Assembly (NCBI GenBank): GCA_964480275.1
Contig: CAYZOC010000046.1
Coordinates: 1 to 8,739 of the forward strand
Direction of reading: 5' to 3'
Source of the DNA: DATESG01 sp964480275
Lineage (GTDB): Bacteria > Bacillota_I > Bacilli_A > RFN20 > CAG-826
Length of the DNA stretch: 8,739 nt
How positions within the stretch are numbered: position 1 is the first letter of the stretch; every line of letters starts with the position of its first letter. Position numbers and translations under genes: made by a program. The notes under the pieces were generated by a model. It did not search any database. It saw only the letters and a program-made list of their open reading frames with translations, and had not been told where the DNA came from. This document shows positions 1 to 6,372 of this stretch, piece after piece.

Positions 1-34
1 CTTATCATAGTAAACAATGTATTAAATATGATGA

Positions 35-50
35 TTTTTTTTAAAAAAAA
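35..50. repeat. T8A8 palindrome downstream of pflA
   Basis: Eight T followed by eight A form a perfect 16-base self-complementary tract just past the pflA stop. On the minus-strand transcript it gives a U8 run about 18 bases after the stop, but no GC-containing stem precedes the run, so it is not a proper intrinsic terminator. It may still contribute to transcript release or be a bent-DNA tract. I see nothing else in bases 1-67. Confidence 0.35.
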
Positions 51-67
51 GTAGAGATGCTAGAAAA

Positions 68-820
68 TTACTTTTTAAATTTATAACCCTTTTTTAGAAT
101 TTTTTCTGCAATCATAATTTCGTTTTTAGTTGGTTCATTGACAAAATCTAGCTCATATTCTAGATTCATATTCTTCCATTTCATCATCCCAGCCTTGTGG
201 TAAGGAAGGACATCAATACCCACGATATTATCGAGTCCATCAAGAAAGTCACGTAGTGCTAATAATTGTCGTTCACTATTGTTGATGCCAGGAAGTAAAA
301 CGTGGCGTGTGATTGTATCAATCTTATTTTTGGCTAAAAATCGGGCAAAATCTAAGACTTGATGATTTGAAATACCAACCAACCATTGATGTTTTTCATT
401 GTCTATATGTTTAATATCAAGGAGAACTAAGTCCGTGTATTTTAATAGTTCTAGATGTTTATCCTGGTTTTTTTTTGAGAAAGTTCCTGCACTTGTATCT
501 AAACAAGTATGAATGCCTAGTAGCCGACACTTCTTAAATAGTTCTGTTACAAACTCAATTTGTAGTGTTGGTTCTCCTCCACTTACAGTTATTCCACCCC
601 GGCGATAGTACGACTTGTAACGACTATAATCATTGATAACCTCTTCAACAGTCATAATTCGATTTACTTCGGTCGACCAAGAGTCGCGGTTATGACAAAA
701 CTTACACTTTAGCGGACATCCTTGCAAGAATAAAACATAACGAAGGCCGGGGCCATCAAAGGCGCCCATCGTTTCAATAAAATATACATTACCCTTTGTT
801 GATTGTTTAGATTGATCCAT
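68..820 (-). CDS. pflA: Pyruvate formate-lyase activating enzyme (radical SAM)
   Basis: This 250-residue radical SAM enzyme installs the glycyl radical on pyruvate formate-lyase in the cytoplasm using S-adenosylmethionine and a [4Fe-4S] cluster. The cluster motif CxxxCxxC is C35, C39 and C42, preceded by the family motif around DGPG (22-25). The SAM-binding SGGEP is at 80-84, LLDIKH at 133-138 and DVLPYHKAG at 203-211. Length matches the roughly 245-260 residues usual for the family, and no ferredoxin insert is present, as expected for PflA rather than other glycyl-radical activases. The ATG lies inside the last codons of pflB (14-base overlap) with no recognisable Shine-Dalgarno, so translation is probably coupled to pflB. 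The next in-frame ATG (residue 18) would start almost at the DGPG motif, so the first ATG is preferred. Stop is TAA. Confidence 0.96.
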   Translation of the reverse strand: MDQSKQSTKGNVYFIETMGAFDGPGLRYVLFLQGCPLKCKFCHNRDSWSTEVNRIMTVEEVINDYSRYKSYYRRGGITVSGGEPTLQIEFVTELFKKCRLLGIHTCLDTSAGTFSKKNQDKHLELLKYTDLVLLDIKHIDNEKHQWLVGISNHQVLDFARFLAKNKIDTITRHVLLPGINNSERQLLALRDFLDGLDNIVGIDVLPYHKAGMMKWKNMNLEYELDFVNEPTKNEIMIAEKILKKGYKFKK

Positions 821-3071
821 GGAAAGTACGGTTCATTACCTCGAGTTTTTGTTCGTTTGTCAACAAGGCAAAGTTAACAGCATAGCCAGATACTCTAATT
901 GTTAAATTAGGATATAGGTCGGGATTATTGTATGCTTGTTCTAATAATTCACGATTAAAAACGTTAATATTAACATGATACCCTCCTTGGCCAACATAGC
1001 CATCAAGGATATCAACAAGATTTTCCTTTTGCGGGTCGACATGGAAATTAATCGATCCTTCAACCTCAATAGATTTACCTAGAGCAGCAGGAATAATAGT
1101 AAATGTATTAGATATTCCATCACGGGCTGAACTGTAAGGAAGCTTCGCAACGCTTGAAAGTGATTTTAATGCACCACTTTTATCGCGACCATGCATTGGA
1201 TTGGCTCCTGGGGCAAAAGGTTCGCCTCTTCTTCTTCCATCAGGGGTATTACCGGTGTTCTTCCCATAAACAACATTACTTGTTATGGTTAAAATCGACA
1301 TTGTCGGAATTGCGTCACGATAAGTTTTATTAGCTCTAATTTTTTTCATAAAACTTTCAACAATTTCTACAGCAATACTATCAACTCGATCATCATCATT
1401 GCCAAAACAGGGGAAATCACCTTCAGTTTTATAATCAATGATAAGACCACTTTCGTTATAAATAGGTTTAACTTTTGCGTATTTAATCGCACTTAAACTA
1501 TCAGCGACAACGCTTAGACCCGCAATTCCTGTCGCAAAGGTGCGAATAACTTCGGTATCATGCAAAGCCATTTCTAACTTTTCATAAGCATATTTATCAT
1601 GCATGTAATGAATAACATTAAGGGCGTTTACATATATTTCTGCTAGTTCATCAAGCGTTTTATCAAAGCGACTCCAAACATCATCAAAGTCTAAAATGTC
1701 AGTTTTAATTACATCTTGTTTGCTCTTGAAAAATATTTGTTCGCCGCTTATTTCATCACGACCACCATTAATTGCATATAATAGTGCTTTTGCTAAATTA
1801 GCTCTTGCACCAAAAAATTGCATTTCTTTACCAATCTCCATTGGCGAAACACAACATGCGATCGCATAGTCACTACCGTGATTTGGTAGAATTGCGACAT
1901 CACTCTCGTATTGAATTGACGATGTGTCAATGCTAACTTTAGCTGCAAATTGTTTGAATTTTTCCGGTAGGCTCGGTGACCATAAAATTGTAAGATTAGG
2001 TTCAGCACTTGTTCCTAAATTATAAAGTGTTTGTAAGTAGCGGAAACTAGTTTTAGTTACTAATGAACGACCATCATTTCCCATACCCGCAAGACTTTCA
2101 GTAACCCAAGTTGGATCACCGGTGAATAGCTGATTGTAATCCGGTGTTCTTGCAAATCTAACCATTCTTAATTTCATGATAAAGTGATCAATTAATTCTT
2201 GGGCCTCAAATTCATTAATTAATCCCTCTTCTAGATCTCGTTGTACATATATATCGATAAAATTAGCAGTTCTACCAAGACTCATTGCTGCGCCATTTTG
2301 TTCCTTAACCGCTGCTAAATAACCAAGATATAACCATTGAATTGCTTCCTTGGCATCACTAGCGGGTCGTGAAAGATCGAACCCATACATCGACCCTAAT
2401 TCAATTAGTTGCTTGAGTGAACGGATTTGCTCATTTACTTCTTCACGGAGACGAATTTTTTCTTCAGTAAGAGGAAAGTCGATATCCGCTAAATCGTTCT
2501 TTTTCTCCTCAATCAAACGATTAACCCCGTAAAGTGCAACTCGCCGATAATCGCCGATAATTCTACCACGACCATATCCATCAGGTAATCCGGTTACGAT
2601 GTGCGAATGACGTGCGAGTCTGATTGCTTTATTATAACCATCAAAAACGCCATCATTGTGTGTTTTTTTAATCTTCGTGTATGTATCGATTGTCTCCTGA
2701 TCGACAGTGTAACCATATGATTCACATGTTTTAACAGCAACACGAATGCCCCCATTAGGAAAGAACCCCCTTTTTAGTGGTGCATCGGTTTGCAGCCCGA
2801 CAATTTTTTCAATACTTTTATCTAAGTATCCAGGTTGATGCGAAGTAATCGATGAGGCGACTTTAGTATCAAGATCGATCACACCACCCTTTTCCTTTTC
2901 TAGTTTTAGTAAATTTTTAAATTGCTCATTTAATTTTATACTAGCTGGCGATGGCCCGCTTAAAAACGACTCATCACCCCTATATTCCCTATAATTTTTT
3001 CTTATAAAATCCGCGACATTTATCGCGATATTCCATTCTCCTAGTTTAAACCCTCGCCATGCTTCACCCAT
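807..3071 (-). CDS. pflB: Formate C-acetyltransferase (pyruvate formate-lyase)
   Basis: This 754-residue glycyl-radical enzyme converts pyruvate and CoA to acetyl-CoA and formate without oxygen. The active-site cysteine pair is C406-C407 in the IACCVSPME context. The radical glycine is G729 in the C-terminal RVSGYAV motif, followed by the typical C-terminal LTNEQ...NRTF segment. The N-terminal GFKLGEW...NVADFIRKNY and GDESFLSGP stretches also match true PflB rather than glycerol or choline lyases. Length is close to the E. coli enzyme (about 760). The ATG has a good Shine-Dalgarno (GAGGAC at 3077-3082, minus strand), and a strong promoter lies about 80 bases upstream. It is first in a pflB-pflA operon. 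Stop is TAA. Confidence 0.98.
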   Translation of the reverse strand: MGEAWRGFKLGEWNIAINVADFIRKNYREYRGDESFLSGPSPASIKLNEQFKNLLKLEKEKGGVIDLDTKVASSITSHQPGYLDKSIEKIVGLQTDAPLKRGFFPNGGIRVAVKTCESYGYTVDQETIDTYTKIKKTHNDGVFDGYNKAIRLARHSHIVTGLPDGYGRGRIIGDYRRVALYGVNRLIEEKKNDLADIDFPLTEEKIRLREEVNEQIRSLKQLIELGSMYGFDLSRPASDAKEAIQWLYLGYLAAVKEQNGAAMSLGRTANFIDIYVQRDLEEGLINEFEAQELIDHFIMKLRMVRFARTPDYNQLFTGDPTWVTESLAGMGNDGRSLVTKTSFRYLQTLYNLGTSAEPNLTILWSPSLPEKFKQFAAKVSIDTSSIQYESDVAILPNHGSDYAIACCVSPMEIGKEMQFFGARANLAKALLYAINGGRDEISGEQIFFKSKQDVIKTDILDFDDVWSRFDKTLDELAEIYVNALNVIHYMHDKYAYEKLEMALHDTEVIRTFATGIAGLSVVADSLSAIKYAKVKPIYNESGLIIDYKTEGDFPCFGNDDDRVDSIAVEIVESFMKKIRANKTYRDAIPTMSILTITSNVVYGKNTGNTPDGRRRGEPFAPGANPMHGRDKSGALKSLSSVAKLPYSSARDGISNTFTIIPAALGKSIEVEGSINFHVDPQKENLVDILDGYVGQGGYHVNINVFNRELLEQAYNNPDLYPNLTIRVSGYAVNFALLTNEQKLEVMNRTFHGSI

Positions 3072-3136
3072 AATATGTCCTCACTTTTATTTTAGTAGCA
3101 AGCATATTGTAGGCGATTAGAGAAAAAAATCCACAG

Positions 3137-3175
3137 ATATTATTAAATAATATGAATCAATGACAAACATTGTCA
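3137..3175. promoter_or_regulatory. Two dyads over the pflB promoter (candidate operator)
   Basis: Bases 3137-3153 are a perfect odd palindrome, ATATTATT-A-AATAATAT, covering the -10. Bases 3161-3175 are TGACAA-ACA-TTGTCA, an inverted repeat with 6-base arms covering most of the -35. Their placement over both promoter elements suggests repressor or anaerobic-regulator binding. The arms do not match the Rex (TTGTGA-N6-TCACAA) or FNR (TTGAT-N4-ATCAA) consensus, so no regulator is named. Confidence 0.4.
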
Positions 3176-3176
3176 A
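3147..3176 (-). promoter_or_regulatory. pflB promoter (-35/-10)
   Basis: Read on the minus strand there is a perfect -35 TTGACA (3171-3176), an 18-base spacer and a -10 TATTAT (3147-3152). Transcription would start near 3140, giving a leader of about 70 bases before the pflB ATG. The AT dyad offers other possible -10 registers within a few bases. Confidence 0.65.
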
Positions 3177-3191
3177 ATGACTATCGTTTCG

Positions 3192-3220
3192 CTTTATTTT
3201 CAGTAGTATTTTAGTATAAA
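3192..3220 (+). promoter_or_regulatory. Candidate promoter of the thioredoxin-like lipoprotein gene
   Basis: A -10-like TATAAA (3215-3220, in TATAAAAT) sits 17 bases after a poor -35 (CTTTAT, 3192-3197). It would start transcription near 3227, about 40 bases before the ATG. It is back to back with the pflB promoter, with only about 15 bases between the two -35 regions, so a regulator bound there could affect both. Confidence 0.4.
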
Positions 3221-3269
3221 ATGAATTAGGTTTTCACATATTTTTTGTGATTGAATTCGAAAGCATTTT

Positions 3270-3749
3270 ATGAAAAAACTATCCCTTTTACTAACTTCAA
3301 TGTTTCTTATTAGCTGTGGACAAAATCCTAGCACTTTTACTAAAGTCAGCCTCGCTGCTAGATACTACCAAAGTCCCACCCAATATGATTTTCGCTTGGC
3401 TCGTGAATTTAATGATCTCGTCGAAGATGACGATAGTTTTATTGTCTACATTTATTCGCCAACTTGTAGTGCCTGTGTGCGCTTTGCCCCCCATATAGAA
3501 AATTTCGTTACTAATAACGAAATTCATATATATAAGTTAAATGTTAGTCTCCTCGAATACACCTCGTTAGATAGTGTTGTAAAGTATATACCTTTTACTC
3601 TTGTTTATGATAAAGGTGAAATAGCTTATCAGGTTGAAGACCCGCAAATATACAAGGATGAATCTTCATTCACGAACTGGGTATTTGCTCGCGTTAAAAC
3701 TTATTTAGAAATCTCTAGTGATAACTCGAACTCCACAGTGCTCAATTAA
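3270..3749 (+). CDS. Thioredoxin-like lipoprotein
   Basis: This 159-residue protein looks like an exported, lipid-anchored thiol-disulfide protein. It starts MKK, has a hydrophobic stretch (4-14) and a lipobox LISC with C16 as the lipidated cysteine. A thioredoxin-like fold follows: a beta strand (57-62), the redox pair C66-S-A-C69 after YSPT, then helix 70-80, and a likely cis-proline at P108 in YIPFTLVYDKGE. Residues 111-122 give the usual antiparallel strands. The ATG is fixed by the signal peptide, although no real Shine-Dalgarno is visible. It is the only plus-strand protein gene here, divergent from pflB and overlapping the next gene's 3' end by 45 bases. The substrate is unknown; oxidase, reductase and bacteriocin-accessory-like roles are all possible. 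Confidence 0.85.
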   Translation: MKKLSLLLTSMFLISCGQNPSTFTKVSLAARYYQSPTQYDFRLAREFNDLVEDDDSFIVYIYSPTCSACVRFAPHIENFVTNNEIHIYKLNVSLLEYTSLDSVVKYIPFTLVYDKGEIAYQVEDPQIYKDESSFTNWVFARVKTYLEISSDNSNSTVLN

Positions 3750-4229
3750 ATCATCAAAGTGTGTCAGGCTTGAAATAACAACTCCATGACAAACGACGAT
3801 GATTTTTTTGTGGTCTTTATGATTTTTGAGCGCCTTTTCAACTCTCGTCTTTAAGTGTTGATAAGTTTCGTAACGATAGATTGAACCCTTAACTTTTCGC
3901 CCTCTACTACTAATGTATGCTTGGTAACTATCTTGGATTGGGTAATCAAATTTAAATGTTGTGTCGTTCATCCATTCATGCAAATCATGTTCCACAGTTA
4001 GGGGAATATTTGTCACTCTGGAAATTATTGCCGCAGTTTGTAATGCTCTAGTATAAGGGCTTGATAAAATTAGAGTTGCACCCTTAAAAACAGGATCAAC
4101 AGCCCGCTCTATTGCTTGTTGTTCACCTCTTTTAGTGAGTTTTCCATAATCGCCACCTAATCCAAAGTATTTGCGTTTTGTGACTTCGTCATAGCGCGGC
4201 TCGCCATGCCTCACAAGAATAATTTCCAT
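3705..4229 (-). CDS. Histidine phosphatase, phosphoglycerate-mutase-like
   Basis: This 174-residue cytoplasmic protein belongs to the histidine phosphatase (branch 1) superfamily. The catalytic set appears complete: R7-H8-G9-E10 with H8 as the phosphorylated histidine, R61 in SSPYTRALQTA, E85 in LHEW, and H148 in CHGVV. At this size it is more likely a phosphatase of the PhoE/CobC/GpmB-like group than the glycolytic mutase GpmA (about 230-250 residues). The substrate cannot be read from sequence. The ATG has a strong Shine-Dalgarno (AAAGGAG, 4237-4243). No separate promoter is evident: the gene begins just after the aldolase terminator, so readthrough is the likely source of its transcript. 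Its last 15 codons, including the stop, lie antisense to the lipoprotein gene. Confidence 0.9.
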   Translation of the reverse strand: MEIILVRHGEPRYDEVTKRKYFGLGGDYGKLTKRGEQQAIERAVDPVFKGATLILSSPYTRALQTAAIISRVTNIPLTVEHDLHEWMNDTTFKFDYPIQDSYQAYISSRGRKVKGSIYRYETYQHLKTRVEKALKNHKDHKKIIVVCHGVVISSLTHFDDLIEHCGVRVITRDF

Positions 4230-4236
4230 AAATTAA

Positions 4237-4243
4237 CTCCTTT
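4237..4243 (-). promoter_or_regulatory. Shine-Dalgarno of the phosphatase gene, abutting a terminator
   Basis: AAAGGAG on the minus strand lies 7 bases before the ATG and only 4 bases after the U-tract of the aldolase terminator. The terminator's 3' arm contains UCCUUU, which can alternatively pair with AAAGGA of this site (6 bp, 8-base loop), so readthrough RNA could have the site masked. Confidence 0.6.
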
Positions 4244-4247
4244 AAAG

Positions 4248-4274
4248 AAAAAAAGGAACCACAAAGGTTCCTTT
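4248..4274 (-). terminator. Rho-independent terminator of aldolase
   Basis: The minus-strand RNA forms a perfect 9-bp stem AAAGGAACC / GGTTCCTTT (4252-4260 with 4266-4274) around a 5-base loop. The last three U of the stem run on into four more, giving seven U in a row. It lies 17 bases past the aldolase stop codon. Confidence 0.93.
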
Positions 4275-4291
4275 ATATCATATAAATCTAA

Positions 4292-5179
4292 TTAAGCAAT
4301 TGAAGCTTGATAGGTCGCTTCAATCGTCTTTGTTAAAGTTTCATCAAATTCTTTATCTGTTTGAGTGAAACTTAAGCCTTCAGCAAGCGCACGTGAGAAA
4401 CTAGCAATTAAACCCTTATTCTTCGCTAATAAATCATTAGCAAGTTCACGGCTATAACCACCACTTAAAGCAACAACACGTACAACTGGTGGAAGATTCA
4501 TCAGGTCAGCATAGAAGTTAGCAACAGTTGGGATTGTCAATTTGAGCATAATTTTTTCATCAGCGCCTAGTAATGCGATATGTTTTTTGAGTTCTTCTTT
4601 AAGCATTACTTCAGCTTCTTTTTTATCGGCAATGTTAATATCGACTTCTGGTTCAATAATTGGGACAAGGCCAGCAGCAATAATTCTCTTACCAATTTCG
4701 AATTGTTGAGCAACAACGCGCGCAATACCTTTGGCATTAGCGGCTTTGATTACTGAGCGCATTTTGGTTCCAAATATGTGACGTTCATTAGCACGAGCTA
4801 ATAGCGCATCTAATTCTGGCATTGGTTTCATCACTTGGACACCATCAACGATGTCAGCTAAACCTTTGTCAACTTTTAAAAATGGAACAACACCCTTAAC
4901 TTCCCAAAGGAAATCGGCACTAAATTTTCCATCAATTTTGCGATCCATCGTATTTTCGAATAAAATCGCACCTAAAATCTTGTCCTTATTAAATGCTGGT
5001 GATTTAATGATCCGTGTTCTCATAGCGTGAACAGCGGCATACATTTCTTCCTCACCATTATATGTATCTTCAGCAACACCGTATGATGCTAAAGCTTTTG
5101 GTGTGCTACCACCACTTTGGTCGAGCGCTGCAACGAAACCTGGAGCTTCTTGCATTCTTTTTAGTTGTTCTTTGTTCAT
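4292..5179 (-). CDS. fda: Fructose-bisphosphate aldolase class I
   Basis: This 295-residue glycolytic enzyme cleaves fructose 1,6-bisphosphate into dihydroxyacetone phosphate and glyceraldehyde 3-phosphate. It is the Schiff-base class I type found in Staphylococcus and lactobacilli. Visible marks are ALDQSGGSTPKAL (18-30), ENTMDRKIDG (75-84), PFLKVDKG (99-106), the acidic IIEPEVD (174-180) with E176 as likely general acid/base, the Schiff-base lysine K213 in MLKLTIPT, and the phosphate-binding SGGYSRELAN (239-248). Residue numbers run one ahead of the S. aureus enzyme (E175, K212). Length is normal for the family. The ATG has a clear AAGGAG (5188-5193) 8 bases upstream, an extended -10 promoter, and a strong terminator after the stop, so it probably forms its own transcript. 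Stop is TAA. Confidence 0.97.
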   Translation of the reverse strand: MNKEQLKRMQEAPGFVAALDQSGGSTPKALASYGVAEDTYNGEEEMYAAVHAMRTRIIKSPAFNKDKILGAILFENTMDRKIDGKFSADFLWEVKGVVPFLKVDKGLADIVDGVQVMKPMPELDALLARANERHIFGTKMRSVIKAANAKGIARVVAQQFEIGKRIIAAGLVPIIEPEVDINIADKKEAEVMLKEELKKHIALLGADEKIMLKLTIPTVANFYADLMNLPPVVRVVALSGGYSRELANDLLAKNKGLIASFSRALAEGLSFTQTDKEFDETLTKTIEATYQASIA

Positions 5180-5206
5180 ATTTTTTTCTCCTTCTTTACG
5201 TGCTTA

Positions 5207-5235
5207 ATTATAACACTCTGACATTAAAAAATAAA
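5207..5235 (-). promoter_or_regulatory. Aldolase promoter (extended -10)
   Basis: On the minus strand a perfect -10 TATAAT (5207-5212) is preceded by TGT (5213-5215), making an extended -10. The -35 at 17-base spacing is weak (TTTATT, 5230-5235). The start would be near 5200, giving a leader of about 20 bases that holds the Shine-Dalgarno. This is consistent with a constitutive housekeeping promoter. Confidence 0.75.
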
Positions 5236-5240
5236 CTATC

Positions 5241-5263
5241 AAAACTCACAAATGAGCTTTTTT
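5241..5263 (-). terminator. Weak stem-loop after the IIC gene
   Basis: CTCA (5245-5248) and TGAG (5253-5256) pair around a 4-base loop, and A/U pairs extend the stem past one bulged base. The minus-strand RNA then has UUUUGAU. It sits 14-29 bases beyond the IIC stop and just upstream of the aldolase promoter. The stem is short, so termination would be leaky; on the plus strand the U-tract is longer, though no plus-strand gene ends here. Confidence 0.35.
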
Positions 5264-5269
5264 CCACTT

Positions 5270-6316
5270 TTATTCTAGTTCCAGTTTAAAGTCTATTGCC
5301 TTATACCACTTCATTTTGATAAATAGAATATGAAGAGCAAGAACGAGAACAAGTGGTAACACTATCATAAATAGGATAATCCAAAAGAAGCTCATAAAAC
5401 TGAGGCCCATCGTGTCTAAACTAACAAGCGGTCCAACGAGTCCGCTTGTTCCCATACCCGCACCTTCTTTTGCTGTTTCAATAAGACCAAACTGAGTGCT
5501 AAAAGCACCAAGCACTCCACTTACAATGAGAGTTGGTAGCCAAATTATAGGTTTTTTAATAATATTTTTAAACTGAATCATACTTGTTCCAAAGGCGGTA
5601 GCCAATGACTTGCCAATTCCATTAATAATGAAGCCTTGGACAGCAAAACCAATCATTTGTGTAGCCCCTCCAACGGCTGCTGCTCCACCAGCAATTCCTC
5701 CAATACCGATCGAAATAAGGATGGCAGCACTGCTAATTGGCGCAGTAAGAAGGGCACCTGTTACTAACGCAATAACAAACCCAGATAAGAATGGTTGGTA
5801 GGTAGTTGCGACAACAATAAATTCGCCGATTTGTTTGATAACAAAACTAATTGGTGGGAATAACACTAGTGTTAAAACATAAGCAACAATTAATGTAAAA
5901 AGTGGAATGATAATGATATCTACTGGCGTTTTCCTTTGAAAAACTAGATCGATGAGAACCATCGTAATCATCACAACAAAAAATGTCGTCAGTGGATCTG
6001 CACCACTAACAATAAAACTTGAAGTTGCAATTGCGCCTGCAATTGCGCCACTTACCAATTTTAAGCCACTGAACTTAAGAGCAAACGCGATGCCAATACC
6101 AATACCAACGCCCATAAGTCCTTTCGCAACTAGACTCACACTAGTAAGACCTGTACCAATATTTATTACTTGCTCAAATAGTGTAAAGTCAAAGTCAAAC
6201 CACTTGGCAATCTGACCAATAATTACACCGACAATTAGTGTGGCAAAAAGTCCTAGTGCCATTCCATTAATTGCATCTAGTAGTGCCTTTTTAAAATTTA
6301 TTCCATTGATTTTCAT
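5270..6316 (-). CDS. PTS EIIC-like membrane protein (PF13303 type)
   Basis: This 348-residue integral membrane protein has about 9-10 hydrophobic segments (roughly 16-36, 66-84, 86-104, 108-126, 132-152, 176-191, 196-215, 219-236, 256-272 and 305-331) rich in glycine and alanine. Between them lie conserved-looking loops such as TAPISSAAI (191-199), GGAAAVGGATQMIG (210-223) and FGTSMIQFKNIIKKP (242-256). This pattern is that of the PTS_EIIC_2 family, usually named PTS sugar transporter subunit IIC. No EIIA, EIIB or sugar enzyme is adjacent, so a sugar-PTS role is not supported by context. ATG choice rests on a Shine-Dalgarno-like AAAGGGA 8 bases upstream and a close extended -10 promoter. Stop is TAA. 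The family match is from motif memory and the substrate is unknown. Confidence 0.8.
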   Translation of the reverse strand: MKINGINFKKALLDAINGMALGLFATLIVGVIIGQIAKWFDFDFTLFEQVINIGTGLTSVSLVAKGLMGVGIGIGIAFALKFSGLKLVSGAIAGAIATSSFIVSGADPLTTFFVVMITMVLIDLVFQRKTPVDIIIIPLFTLIVAYVLTLVLFPPISFVIKQIGEFIVVATTYQPFLSGFVIALVTGALLTAPISSAAILISIGIGGIAGGAAAVGGATQMIGFAVQGFIINGIGKSLATAFGTSMIQFKNIIKKPIIWLPTLIVSGVLGAFSTQFGLIETAKEGAGMGTSGLVGPLVSLDTMGLSFMSFFWIILFMIVLPLVLVLALHILFIKMKWYKAIDFKLELE

Positions 6317-6338
6317 AATAATTCCCTTTATCGAGAAA

Positions 6339-6366
6339 ATTATACCAAATTAACTGTTTATTACAA
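6339..6366 (-). promoter_or_regulatory. Promoter of the IIC-like gene
   Basis: On the minus strand the -35 TTGTAA (6361-6366), a 16-base spacer and a perfect TATAAT (6339-6344) preceded by TGG form an extended -10 promoter. It fits wholly in the 56-base gap after the ABC-F stop. The IIC gene is therefore probably transcribed on its own as well as by any readthrough. Confidence 0.7.
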
Positions 6367-6372
6367 TTAAAA

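Noticed and set aside
1793..2532. Short frames within pflB on both strands (1793-2008 minus, 2350-2532 plus)
   Set aside because: Both lie inside the strongly conserved pflB reading frame and have no supporting signals.
3172..3192. CcpA-like cre site near TGACTATCGTTTCGC upstream of pflB
   Set aside because: The spacing between TG and CG is wrong and the conserved A positions do not match, so it does not fit the cre consensus.
3234..3250. TCACA-N7-TGTGA repeat before the lipoprotein gene as a CRP or Rex site
   Set aside because: The arms are in the opposite order to CRP (TGTGA-N6-TCACA) and Rex sites, and only 5 bp long. It is probably chance in AT-rich DNA.
5610..6215. Plus-strand frames at 5610-5801 and 5952-6215 rich in Pro, Ala and Ile
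   Set aside because: They are antisense shadows of the Gly/Ala-rich membrane gene, without Shine-Dalgarno sites or family features.
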